From Cerrena zonata (Eukaryota > Basidiomycota > Agaricomycetes > Polyporales > Cerrenaceae): DNA of 64,000 nucleotides. The stretch covers positions 496,001 through 560,000 of the forward strand of contig JASBNA010000016.1 of the NCBI GenBank assembly GCA_038087015.1, read 5' to 3'. The notes under the pieces were generated by a model. The model was not told the DNA's origin. It saw only the letters and a program-made list of their open reading frames with translations, and ran no database searches. Shown in pieces: positions 11,576 to 23,141 of this stretch. The translations under genes were made by a program, and so were the position numbers. Positions within the stretch are counted from its first letter, which is position 1; each line of letters opens with the position of its first letter.

Positions 11576-13863
11576 TTAGAAAGAGTGTTCGGTCGAGTCC
11601 TTTCCGATAGCGGAAGTACTCGATGAACCAGCAGAGACGGTAGTAAGGATTCGGTCAATGTAATTAGCTCCACTCCTACATTTTGGAATTATGTTCATGC
11701 TTAGCAGTCTTCATTAATACGAACGATTGGGACGTACCACCGTTGATGTGTTAAAACATCACATCCAAGTGCCTTCTCCTTTTGCTGAACGAGATTAACG
11801 TAAGCGAGCATACCGTCGGTTTTATATTGCGCTGCAAGTTCAGCTGACAGGACGGTAGTTAGGTACGGGTTCGTCTTCAAAGTGATCAAATACTCACCTG
11901 TGGCTGCAGCATTAAGATGGAGGCCCGCTAGTGAGATAAGTTGGAGGACGAATCTAAGCACAAACTCGTGAGATGGCGTTTCCTTGACCAATATATTCAC
12001 ATACCCTTCCTTCGCAAGATCCCAGATGAAGTTCTTTAAGTCAGAATCGGAGAAGCCATGTGCAGACCAGTTGAAACTAGGGCTCAGGTTATACACGAAC
12101 CACCTGGAAAATGATAAGTTGAACAAAGATAGTCAACAAGGTGTACGAAGTCTCTCACTTTCCAGGGTATTTCTCTCTGATCTTACGAGCGAAGTAGCGA
12201 GCTTGAGAAACATCGGGGTTCTTGGTTTCTAGCCATATCATGTCGGCGTAAGGAGCGAAAGCGAGTTCACGCTTGATTGCTGCCTATAGAATAGTTGTCT
12301 CAGCGAAGTGCCATGTGAAATTGAGAAGTAGATTACCTCCACACCACCAGTATAGTGGTAATAGCCTTCCCGAGTCTTTGGAACTAGTCAACAATGTACT
12401 CAGTGCATGGTCAGAGGGAATTATGATCCAGCTCACGCTCCCATGACCAGGATACTGGGTGTCCGAGGATGTCTTTAGCAATATCCCTCGCGTCCGAATT
12501 CGACTTGCCCTCGACGGCCTTCAGATATTCTCCATAAACAGTTTCCTTATCCTTGAGGTCAGACTTTTCGACAGCAGCCTTAACAGCTTCATTGAAAGTA
12601 CACATCGGGTGGGCCTCTAGCCATTCCTTCTCAATAGCATCGATTTCCGGTCCACTCTTGCCTTCCATTTCCGCTGCAGATATTACTTCAGCCAGAGGTT
12701 TTCCGGGTGTGGTTGTACCTTGGATAAATTCATGATCAAGGATGTCGACAGTAGAGGAGATCAATTTAGCAGACTCTGCATCAGTACGAGCAATGAGAAG
12801 CATGGTGGATTTGAGCAGGTCGAGTTGGAACCGGGCGGCAATAAGACGAGAGACATGGGCTGAGGCGGGGACGAGAACCTTTCCAGCAAGATGTCCGCAC
12901 TGTGAAGACCGTAATTATTTAGGGTAAAGGGAATGATCGAGTCATGATGGTCTGACCTTCTTTCCTCCAACTAGTTGGTCTTCAAAATGGATTGCAGAGG
13001 CACCCTACTGGGAGTTTAGTCGATCGTCCAAGGATAAAGTGGCAACTTCGGCTTACGGATTCAGCAAAGAGCTTAGATAACTTCATTACCGTTGATAGTC
13101 CACCATGTCTAGCGAACAATTGGATATCAGTTCATAGTGAGTGGTAAAAGGAATACTTACCCCATGTCAGCATCAGCAATAATGGGACGAAGGTAGTCGA
13201 TGTAGGGCATCTTTGCACGAGCTTCAGCAGTAGCAGAGATACGTTCATCATAATGCTTCTTGTCATGCAATTGTTGTGCTCGGAAGATTCGATGGACTTG
13301 GTTTGGTACAGTTGTATAGGGGTAGTCTCTGAGGTAATATTTCAATCAAAGTTAGCATTGGGGCTTAAGACGACTAATTTCTGAGATACTCACCCAAGGT
13401 CAGGACCAACGTCATTGTTTCCCGTTGTAAGCAGACTCGAACATGCCCAGCCACTGATATAAACAACTTCCTGGTGAGCAGCCATCTGCGTCATTTGAAC
13501 GGGGTCGACAGCACCCATGGTGTGCACGGGTCGCCCCTCTTTGCTAGCGCTTTCGAATAGAGAGTAGAGTTTGTCTGCAAGCAATGTGGAAGGTAGGGGG
13601 AGAACAGGCATAGAACCTTGTTTTGAAGCGACGGATGCAGCAGAGTAGGGTCGTTTGATATTCGCGAACCTAGGAAGGTCAAAGAACGATTGCATTTCGT
13701 CAACCTTGTCGTTAAATAAATCATCCTCCTGCTTCATGGAGGGTTGTTGAAGAGGCAACGCTGGAATACTCGTTACATTTGAAGAGTTAGACATCGGTCG
13801 AGCAATGTGATAGGATGCAGGTAGGCGCAAACTGCCTCGTACACGACTAAGGATGGTAGACAT
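11576..13863 (-). CDS. 2-methylisocitrate lyase (isocitrate lyase family), mitochondrial
   Basis: Eleven exons, complement(join(11576..11675, 11738..11843, 11898..11953, 12005..12103, 12159..12283, 12337..12383, 12437..12899, 12957..13004, 13057..13108, 13161..13328, 13394..13863)), give 577 residues in frame throughout. The active-site signature [10 protein letters not shown] (Cys about 247) is split by an intron between KK and CGH. Other family blocks are [42 protein letters not shown] and the terminal SGANYID. The first 24 residues ([22 protein letters not shown]) have Arg/Ser and no acidic residues, as in a mitochondrial presequence. With the DYPY-TVPNQV pattern this favours methylisocitrate lyase of the methylcitrate cycle (2-methylisocitrate to pyruvate plus succinate, disposing of propionyl-CoA) over glyoxylate-cycle isocitrate lyase. 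That choice is an inference; membership in the family is certain. Its last exon exists as a decayed copy at 6728-6869. Confidence 0.9.
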
Positions 13864-14185
13864 CCTGTCGTATCCAAATCTGAAGGAGGTCTCCTACAGC
13901 AAAGGACAGTGCTTTATGCTAGGACGTAGGTAAACATCCGGAACACGATGGAGTCGAGAAACCCGGGGTCCGGGGAAGCTGGGGTCGGGTCGATCGCCGA
14001 TCACGATCACATGCACCACGACCACCACGGTCGTAACGGTGTCGGCCGTTCAAGTTCGGGCTTTCAAGCTCTCAAGTTTCGACCTGAATATCCGTGCTCA
14101 GCAAAATACTCAATGGGTGATATCGCTGTTATGCTACTTCACAAGAGTAACGTCCAGACATAGCAAACCAGTATCTCTTTGTCTA
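13864..14185. other. Promoter region of the lyase, no gene called
   Basis: A 71-codon plus-strand frame (13948-14163) starts here, rich in Gly and His because of CACGATCACATGCACCACGA-type repeats. It has no domain, and I treat it as chance. GC-rich boxes (CCCGGGGTCCGGGG near 13960) lie about 100 bp upstream of the lyase start and may be regulatory. Confidence 0.35.
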
Positions 14186-15658
14186 AGATAGACCTCTGGC
14201 AAAACCATCCACATCACGTGCGCGCTTCTTGTCACGCTTACACCAGTTTGAGTGAGAGGTGTATAGCGGAAACACTACTCCTCTTTCCTCACCAAACATT
14301 AAAAAAATTTGAAACCATCAAGTTGGAGAGAATTAATTTTGCGAATTTTTGATGGTTTCCGATTCTCTCTAAAGTTTGTCGGTCTGAATCCTTAGTCGTT
14401 GCATGTTGTAGATGTGGTATTTAATGCTGTGCTAATTAATTACCAAATACATCCAATATGGTCAAGACAATCCATATCTGGAAGTTAGCGCCGGAGTACT
14501 CTCTTCAGATAGAGCCCACTTACCTCGTTATCATACAAGTTTTGCTCATGTTCGAGTCCTTCTCTAGATGTATACAAGCATGGCCCCATGGAAAATAAGT
14601 ACAAGAGATACTTACTTACCACAGTCGTTGTGCTCTCTCATATCTGCTAGATGAATTTTCAATGGCAGGTATCTCAGTAGGTTGATTACTTCCTTCTATT
14701 CTGTCCTATGATATATAACAGCTATGCAATACTTGTTTCACACTCTGTTATTGTATATGGTACGGTAGTCTCATTTTTGCAGAACGTCGGATCGGTGGGG
14801 AGATCGGGCTAATAGCCCGGGCTATTGGCCCATTGGCCCCCTTTGCCCCCCTTTGCCCCCGTTAATGGGGATGGTCAATGGGGTTTATTCCATGTGGAGT
14901 TGCCCGTTATGGTCCACCCTATCATGCTGGGGCTCACGACCGTACTCAACTTGTTTGCAATATTAAGACTGGTGGTTGTTTTCTAAGACATGATAATGAT
15001 AGCTTGTGTCTACTCGGTGTATAGAATCTAGGATGTCCTACTAGTGTAACACCAGTTTTTGGGTAATCAGTTGAATAAACATGTATGACTATAGTAGCGG
15101 GGTTATTGTCAGCACCTACCATATATGGTACTTATTTCGATGTTTTATTGTTCTAAGTACTTATGAATAACAGTTGTCTTATTTTTTTTTACTCTAGAGT
15201 ATTTTATTGCTGAGCTTAGTACTGTACTCTTGATGCATACACGATGATGTTGTATAATAAATGAGACTCGGGTCACGCAGGGGAATTTTTGTTAGTCTCA
15301 ACACATTAACCTTGGTATCATTTAGTCTATAGAATCCTGCTACCTTTCAAAAACTCATTATATCGTTGACACTGATTACTAGCTAGCGCCAACATATCGT
15401 GAGTATCCCACGGTGTAGATGACCGTAATGGCCCTGGCATAAATGCATTGACCACCCCTGACTCGGGGGCACAGAGGGCCAATGGGCCAATTGGCCCGGG
15501 CTAATTAGCCCTCTCTCCCCGTCGATCAGACGTTCTCCATTTTTGGAATATTTTCTTCATGTTCTGATCATCGGCGCCACTTAACCACTCGCAACTAGAT
15601 CATCACGTGAGTGTCACAGTGTGACGATAGTGGTTGGTTTTGCCAGAGGTCTATCTTA
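14186..15658. mobile_element. Foldback/TIR non-autonomous element, about 1.47 kb
   Basis: The two ends are inverted copies: AGATAGACCTCTGGCAAAAC at the left recurs as its reverse complement at the right, with CCAC just inside both. Each end is bordered by TA, which fits a TA target-site duplication of the Tc1/mariner kind. Inside is a second, GC-rich inverted pair at about 14772-14905 and 15421-15536, with AGAACGTC, GATCG, GGGGAGA, GGGCTAAT, AGCCCGGGC and TTGGCCCATTGGCCC in both arms. A further palindrome at about 14310-14360 uses GAAACCATCAA and its complement. No transposase frame is present, so this is a MITE-like or foldback element, perhaps one element nested in another. Confidence 0.7.
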
Positions 15659-18600
15659 CTAGGAGTCACGGTGCTCAATTAGTACTCGATACCTAATAGT
15701 AACCCCGAATCTTTGCAACTTGGTCCTGGTAGCTTCCTACAAGAAGCAAAGGTCTCTCCAAGACATTTAGCTCCCTGAGACACGGTGTACGCTCATCACA
15801 CTTATTCGTGATCCTCCAGGGGCCAAGAGCATGCAACTCATGAACGGTGTTTCTCGACGTTCGCGTGGGACAGGTACCCCCAACAGCCTCATCCATGGTT
15901 CGCTTACCCGCAAAGATGATGGTGCATGTTGTCTATTCCTGGTGGAGCTCTCAGTTCATGGATGAAACCATGTTGTTCCATTTTAATCACGGGTATTGCC
16001 CGTTGTTGAACACTTGTTCGCAAACCAGCGGAACTCCATTTGACCTAGTTGGATTATCAGGTACTTAGTGCAAAAGCCTCTTCTACACGGTTGGATACTA
16101 ACGGCTCATTTTTATACCTTTTCTATAGAATACGGTGTCTGCTCAACTATATGCTTTTCACACAGTTCCTTGACCTAAATATATATTGTCAGATTCATCA
16201 ATCCTGTCATGCCATCTTCCAACGGCCGGTGAGGCAGGAGGAGTAAAGGCCTGCTGACTGCGGTCAGCGGAGAGCGATATCAATTTTTTCCGTGGCATCT
16301 GACCTTGAAGCTTCTACTGAATGAGCTTATTAGACGTGCGTCAATCGTCAACATTACATCTACATGCAAACCTTTCATGAAACCAGTCACGCTCATACGT
16401 ACAAGTAACAAACTTTCAAAACGCGATTCATGCTCGCCTTACTTTACTGCAATTGCATAACATAGATTTTTAGAAATGAGTTTACATGCCCACTATATCA
16501 CAAAGCACAGTAATAATTGATTATCAACAACGACGTTCCTCGTTTGATGATCTCTCCCTAGGTGAGTTTCAAAATTCTCATACAACACCTCCCCCCGATT
16601 ACTTACATCAAGCGACTCGATCACCCCTCATCCTCAGATACAGTTTGTTCAGCTAAGTACTAGCTGCTACACGCCAAAATTTGTACTACTTATTACTTGC
16701 CAGATGTCAACAAACCTTACCAGACTAGCCGTGTCTACTTGCATACAGTCTCCATGCTGAGTCACTATTTCAACTCTTGGATAGACTATCATGCTGTAAG
16801 TTACCGGAAGGATAGCATGTGAGTTTTGGAGCGTTGTGGAATACACGACCAAGTTACTACACGCACTAACAGCACGACCCATCCGAGTTGTTGCTTTCGC
16901 TGACAAGTGGCCAGAGCCGCCACACGTCGCACTTCCCTTACCTGTAAACAGATAAACCATCCGGAAATATCTGCCTTTTTGCTATGTCATTTAGCTCTCA
17001 CATCATGATCCAGAATCAAGATAACACTGACTTCAGTCTCTCACCATGTCACTCAATTCCGAGTACTATTGTGTTCGCAACTCGGGAGTAACCTGTAGGA
17101 TCCGGGTTCTATTCGGGCCATCTCGATAGTAAGATCGCCTTCTGAACGCTAAGCCTTCAATCAACCTTCGATCATACATTTCCTGAACAGACCAAAAGGT
17201 GCACGTTTGCTGCACTCTGGGTCTAGGTACTTGTAAAGTAAGTCCGGATCATATGCCGTTCTTGAGTATTTGTTATCTGACTTGTCTTCCACACTGGCTC
17301 AAGCATCATGATATATCCTACCGCCTCTCTCTGACCTATAATTTGTCTTGGTCGACAATATGAACAAATCTTGTTCTCTCCGCTACGGCCACAGACTTTA
17401 TCACTTATCGACCGATAATGGAAAAATTTGCTGTTGAAATAGTTGAACTACTCAGACCATTCAGGCATCGCAGTACCCTCTTTCATACAATGAGACACTA
17501 GCTGCCCACCTTTATACCTCTAATCAGGTCACGGAACTAACCCTACTTCAGTGGTTTGTGCCCTCATTGACATAACTAACTGCCCTCGGATCCTAGGTAT
17601 ACACGTCGATGTGACAGGTTAGATATCTCATGGGTCTGCTGACTACGAGGGTACAAAGATGAAGACTAATGTTTCTGTCATAGAATTCGTGCTGGATGAG
17701 CTTATTCGACGTGCGCTAATATTCTCCAACTACGATGGAAACCTTCCAAGGACGCGGCCACGCTCATGTGAAGTAGCACGTTGCAATATGTATCAAATAA
17801 TCAATCCGATTTCCCCATTGCAACCATGAACTTATACAGCAGGTATATCAACATTCTCGATAGTCCGAACCAAAGATCGAACCTTTGATACCCCGCGGGC
17901 TTGTCCTAAGAAAGTTCGCGCAAGGTATCAAACCTCCCAAGTTCCACATTCACCTTTCTGACCGCACTACCCACATAGCGCTCAAGGATAGTGGCGGCCG
18001 ATAGCTTTCTGCATTTTATGGATCTCAATCCAAAATAACTGTCACACGGCGTTCCCCTTTGCCTCATAGAAGAGTTTAATGCCTCTCTATCGTCGATTAT
18101 AGCCACATAGGCTATGTGGGTGACTGGATCGGATACACTACCCCTTGTGCAATCAATCATTCGTTTGAAGTTGCCACCACTAACTCAAGTACAAAACATG
18201 TGCAAACTTAAAGCATGCCTCTACCCCTATTACTTCTCCTGCTATAATTGTAAGCGTAACTTGCGGCGCTACAACATACAGTATACGCGGAACGCCAACG
18301 TCCGCTCAACGACATCCCCACTCCCCCCAGCTTCGTACCATTGTCATTTTCATTTAGTGAGTGATATTATGTAGTTTTGGGTGTTAAATTTTTGAATTGA
18401 TAATGGGCAGCACTTCTGCTCTATGTTTGCTGCTGGGAGTGACTGTGAGACTTAGCGCGAGCTCCTCGTCAGTCCTCGATCTAGAACAATCTTAAATATC
18501 GTCATCTTTGGAATACGGTCAGCGACAGGATGATTGGTAGCCTCGTGGTAATAGACGCCAAACTAGTAAAGATTATTGACTCCGAGCCGGAAGTTTCCGG

Positions 18601-20584
18601 AGCAATTTCAAGTTCCGGTCATCCCGTTCCGAGTCGCTGCCAGTGAATATCAATATTGGAGGAGTTAAGTTCTTTGTGTAACTTGCTGCGTTCAGAATAT
18701 TCTTACTCGGCGGAACGACGCTTCGGCATTGAGATGCTTTGCTCGGCATGATTACATTGTAGAGATGGACTGCCAATCATACACTCGCAATCTGTGGCAC
18801 CAAACTAGTACGAGCAGTCACTCTTTGGTATATCATCACTTCGCCACAACAACCGTAATGGAAACACTGCATATCCATCACTACTAGGCTAGTATCTCAA
18901 CTATAGAGGACATGCACTAGCGTCACAGCTTTACACCTCGAATCTAACCCGCTACATCAAACTCTACGTCCCCACAACTTGCGACATTCAGAAAATTCGG
19001 ACGTAAATCCAAGTAATATGATTGTGTAGAAGCCCTGTGATCAGGGTGTTAGCAGCTGAATCGATATTCGTACGATTTTTAGGCATAAGTTATCTGAATG
19101 AGATCTTGAGACGTGGCTGACTACTAGAATTTGACAGGAAGTATTTGGAGACTCATTTGCGCGCGAGGCATACAAGAATACAAGGCGATGATTTCATGCG
19201 ACTTTTAGCTCATCTTGAACCACATGATGCTCCCATAGCTGCATCACAAACATGTCGAAGATACTCAAGCTCAAATCGCATGTAAACCTACCAACTAGTG
19301 GGTCTAGATGGAACATATCATGATCTTGCACGCGGCGCATTCTTCGTGAAGCCACCGATACCAATGCTGATAGATTGTTCAACAACTCGAAGGGTAGAAC
19401 GATATAGGTTCAAGGACCGGTACTGAGTATTGTAACTGCGATAAGCATCGATCCTAACTTACAACTGCGGAGACAAACGGGTTTGGAATAAATACGTACG
19501 CGAAACGGACTATTCTTTTCTCTCAACATGAATGAAATTTAGCTTCATCGAAGTAACAAAGTCCACTGTTTGTTCTATCTCAATCGATTCTCAAACCTCG
19601 AAGTTGGGCTATTTGGCCCTACTCAATTCAGATTGGTGGCTAAAGAGCTCCCGAACTATCTAGAAACACTGCTACTACCGGATCGAATTTCCTACCTCCA
19701 TCAAAGCCACGGTACCACCATCACGCACCCCCAACTTCAAGTTCTCCGCCGCTCAACGCCATTGGACCCGTATTTCAACCATGACTAAATCAATATCGAC
19801 ACTTCTGGGCTTTGCTAATATTTGGGGGTGTTGTTCGTGAATGAGCTTATTGGAAGTGCGGCATCTCCCTGGCGATAATTTTGATTTGGAATGCAACCTT
19901 GCGAAGGTGAGACACGGTACATATTGTTGGACCAACTCTGCTAAAAAGGAACCATAATCACCCCATTCCATGCAGTTACACAGATCATAACCTTAAGGAG
20001 ACTAAAATAAGATGGTAGCTACTAATAATGATTTGGTCCACTGACTGCTAAACAGTCATACCCAAGACTAGTAGCAACTGTTGACTCCTAATATTTGTGC
20101 TTGGTGCATTGGCTACGGGCCTCAACTTGATACCGGGTATGCTATGAACTAGCTCTGAACCAGGGGTAAGAGACAGATTGTCATCCCAGCTTGATCAGCA
20201 TATGATCAGCCAAGAAGACTAGGATGGAGCTCTTTTTATGGGATACATACCACCCAGAATCATGTCCCAAATGACAATGAAGCTTGGCAGGTGTCATCAG
20301 CTTAGTTCAAGGTTGCCGCTGAACTCTTCCTCTACTAACTATACGAGGTAACTGTGGTGGGCGAGCTGCGGTGGTCTGAAATTCCTGATTCAGAAAACCA
20401 CACCACTCTTGAAGGCCGCGACTCTCGCAAACGCCAGTCGAATAGTATAAGATCTACTCGAGCGAATGTAGAGACTTCAGCAGTCCACCATTGGCCGCTA
20501 CCATCGCGAACAAGCACATACAACGAAGCAATGTAATGTATTCCTCTGTCTAACATGATGTCGACGTACTCACTTTACTTCTAG
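15659..20584. other. Gene-poor region with diverged direct repeats
   Basis: Nearly 5 kb without a supportable gene. All frames are under 100 codons and none shows a domain; I found no reverse transcriptase or transposase motif. Three diverged same-strand copies of one segment can be seen at about 16310-16390, 17690-17770 and 19835-19915. They share GATGAGCTTATT, then GACGTGCG or a close variant, then a block near AAACCTT. This looks like decayed non-coding repeats or an old transposon remnant. The end near 20540-20584 may hold a 5'-UTR intron ending CTTTACTTCTAG just before the next start codon. Confidence 0.45.
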
Positions 20585-20974
20585 ATGCAAGTCAAGGCGT
20601 CCGGCATTGTCTACGCCATTCTTATGGCCGGAACTGTCTCTGCCTCTAACCTGATGGCTAGGCAGGCATGCGAAATCAATGCTAGCTGTTGCTTCAGGTC
20701 CACCCAGTCCGTCGCTATTCTGGGTGTGTCGGCTCCCCTGCAGACTCAAGATACCTGCGCCCTTTTCGGCGGTGGAACTTGTACCGGTTCAACCACCACC
20801 GCTACTGCCAATTTCAGCCTAACCATCCCACTACCAGTCCCTATTACTCTTCCAGTGACCATTAGTACCTCGAACACAGTTGGCGTGAGTACGATTGATA
20901 TGGATTACGGTATCATCCCTTCTGACTACGATCTTTCCAGGCATGCATGTAGTACCCGAGCCTGCCATTGGTAG
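20585..20974 (+). CDS. Small secreted cysteine-containing protein
   Basis: 129 residues in one frame. Residues 1-21 (MQVKASGIVYAILMAGTVSA) form a signal peptide. The mature part begins with a Cys cluster spaced C-x5-CC-x21-C-x7-C, then has a Thr/Ser/Pro-rich stretch (PLPVPITLPVT), and ends with two more Cys (HACSTRACHW). The first three Cys positions recall the spacing of hydrophobins, but the second CC pair is missing, so I do not call it one. It could be a surface protein or a candidate effector. The last 12 residues may be intron read-through; splicing there would change the C-terminus. The function is unknown. Confidence 0.55.
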   Translation: MQVKASGIVYAILMAGTVSASNLMARQACEINASCCFRSTQSVAILGVSAPLQTQDTCALFGGGTCTGSTTTATANFSLTIPLPVPITLPVTISTSNTVGVSTIDMDYGIIPSDYDLSRHACSTRACHW

Positions 20975-21491
20975 TACAAGGTTCATTGTCATATACGATT
21001 AGAGATCTCGAATCGTCAGCGACTTGTGTATGGTACGAGTTAGGAACAATCCCAAATGGACGTTGAATCGTTACAGAATCGTTCTTCAGAAGTAGTGTTG
21101 AGGTTATAGTAGTGTTGAAAACAAATTTATCTGTCGTTCCGTGGTGTTGTACATGCTGTGGACCTACTAACCAAGCTACGAATATAAGATTAGTTGCGCA
21201 TATGATATGACTCAAGCCACCATCGGAGCTCAAATATGCGTTTCCAATAACCCTTCTTCAAGGCCTCGATATGTATGCAGTTATATTCGGAGGCGACCGC
21301 GATGGAAAACGGCTTAGTAATATGTCCCGACTACTCGAGCGATACTCCCTCAGAACTATCCATGTAATTACCTAGTGCGTGGTGGGCGATCCATGATTTC
21401 AACTGTGGCTTTGTGAATTCATAGGAATGTCGTGAAGATTAAATAGCCAACCTCAGGGGTGGCTCGGTAGGGCTTTGAATACACACTAGTG

Positions 21492-21535
<44 letters not shown>

Positions 21536-21689
21536 TGCTCAATATTGGAATGTTACGAGGAGATAAGGATCATAGAGGACTACGACGAACCTGCAGAAGA
21601 AGCGACACCGGGGTAGAAGCGAAGAATGATATAACTGATCATGCACATATTCGGAAAAGGGGAACATCAAAGAGCGAATCAATTGAGAA
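20975..21689. other. Intergenic with dinucleotide repeat
   Basis: No gene recognised. It contains the AC/AT microsatellite at 21492-21534 and the 3' flank of the neighbouring F-box gene. Confidence 0.4.
21492..21534. repeat. Compound (AC)n(AT)n microsatellite
   Basis: About 14 AC units run directly into about 7 AT units, uninterrupted. Confidence 0.97.
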
Positions 21690-23141
21690 TTACAACGCTA
21701 ATGGCATTCGTGAAGAGCCCTGTACAAACTCTGGGAATAAAGACACTCTCGTGGAAGTGTGAAATGAAGAGGTGCTGGGTAAACTCGGCAACGCTGCTAA
21801 ACGGTCTCTAGTCTCGGAACTATTAGCATTTCCATTAGCTTCCCTCCTTTCAGCAGGCGCATCATGTAAAACCTCGAGTCTCTCGAAGATGCAGTCCTGC
21901 TGAGCGGAGAACGGTAAAGCTAGTGAGTCCCTTGTGACACCGAGAACGTCAATTATACCACAAAGCGATGGTTGTCCCTCAGACAACTCGTGTGATATTC
22001 TATCGTAAGCTGCGCGAACAACCAACAGATCCAAATTCGGCCATATCATATCGAATGACAGATTGCCATGTTCGAGGATCTCGACATCGTCTGTTAACGT
22101 CATAACCCAAGGCATGAGGAAGTACATAGCATGAGGATCGTAGAAAGCTTCCAGGATAAAAACCCGAAGCTCTGGAAATGCTCTGTAGAACGACGGGTCA
22201 ATCCTATTCTCCTCTCCGAAATCTTCTGTGCAAGTAACGACGAAATGGAGTTCTCGTACTGCTGGGTACTTAGCAGCCATGACAGGAAACGCCGTGTCAA
22301 GGCCTGTCCATGCAGGTGCCCACTTGGAAGTGAATTTGAGTTTGCGAAGATTCGGCGCTGTGATGATGTCGAATAAATCGTTGGTATATTCGTAGTGAGG
22401 AGGAATAGCTAGTTCCAACGACTCCAATGACAGCAATTCGACATCGCCTAGCGGATCCCCAACCATAATTTCTGGGAAAACACCATCTAGGGATAGGTGT
22501 TTTAGATTTGGCGAGAGAAGTAACATCTCTGCAAACTGATCGAAATCAGGACGAGACCATGATGCTGGTAGGCGAGATAGGCTGAGGGAAGTTAAACCCC
22601 ATGCTAGAGGTGATTGAAGATCGAGGGAACATCCTTCGAGGTGAAGGTGCTGTAGATTGGGTGGATCATTTTCAGAGATATCGGGAAGCTGTCCTCCAAC
22701 TACACTGAATGCGCCATGATCGGCAATCACCTCTAACTGTCGAAGGAGAGGTACCTTCATGGTTCGAAATCGAGTGAATATGAGGTACAAGGCTTGAGCA
22801 GATTCTGCACGGACGAATAGAGCATCCATCCTATTGGAATACTGACATATCAGATCAAGCACGGGCTTGACACGGATATTCTTGGCATGTAAGTAGAATT
22901 CGAAATTCTCGTTGCCTGCCCATGTCATAAACAACTTGGGCAGCATAAGATTAGAATCTGTGATGGGGATAATGCGCCAGACAGATGGAGTAATGTGAGC
23001 GATCCTCCTCCAGATGGCACAAACATGTGAGACGAGTAATGCGAATGGGAGGCCTGTGGTATCTCGCATTGTAATCCGAGTACCTAATAGGAAGATCCTT
23101 GCGAGGATATTCTCAGGTAGAGCGTAGAAATCGAAAGTCAT
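21690..23141 (-). CDS. F-box/LRR-like protein
   Basis: An intronless frame of 483 residues. The N-terminus (FYALPENILARIFLLG, then LLVSHVCAIWRRIAHITPSVWR, about residues 5-57) is the basidiomycete F-box-like domain: Leu-Pro-Glu/Ile core followed by the V-C-xx-WR-x-IA block. Behind it are irregular leucine-rich segments (LQHLHLEGCSLDL, LTSLSLSRLPASW, LKHLSLDGVF). A role as substrate adaptor of an SCF ubiquitin ligase is inferred from the family. It is not a close copy of the F-box gene at 5.0-6.5 kb. The C-terminus (about 430-483) is Ser/Arg-rich and looks disordered. Confidence 0.85.
   Translation of the reverse strand: MTFDFYALPENILARIFLLGTRITMRDTTGLPFALLVSHVCAIWRRIAHITPSVWRIIPITDSNLMLPKLFMTWAGNENFEFYLHAKNIRVKPVLDLICQYSNRMDALFVRAESAQALYLIFTRFRTMKVPLLRQLEVIADHGAFSVVGGQLPDISENDPPNLQHLHLEGCSLDLQSPLAWGLTSLSLSRLPASWSRPDFDQFAEMLLLSPNLKHLSLDGVFPEIMVGDPLGDVELLSLESLELAIPPHYEYTNDLFDIITAPNLRKLKFTSKWAPAWTGLDTAFPVMAAKYPAVRELHFVVTCTEDFGEENRIDPSFYRAFPELRVFILEAFYDPHAMYFLMPWVMTLTDDVEILEHGNLSFDMIWPNLDLLVVRAAYDRISHELSEGQPSLCGIIDVLGVTRDSLALPFSAQQDCIFERLEVLHDAPAERREANGNANSSETRDRLAALPSLPSTSSFHTSTRVSLFPEFVQGSSRMPLAL

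Noticed and set aside
11576..13863. Glyoxylate-cycle isocitrate lyase
   Set aside because: Same family, but the presequence-like N-terminus and the DYPY-TVPNQV pattern fit methylisocitrate lyase better. A phylogeny would settle it.
16667..16960. 97-codon minus-strand frame with Gly/Ser/Cys clusters
   Set aside because: No homologous pattern could be named and the frame sits in a repeat-rich, gene-poor stretch.
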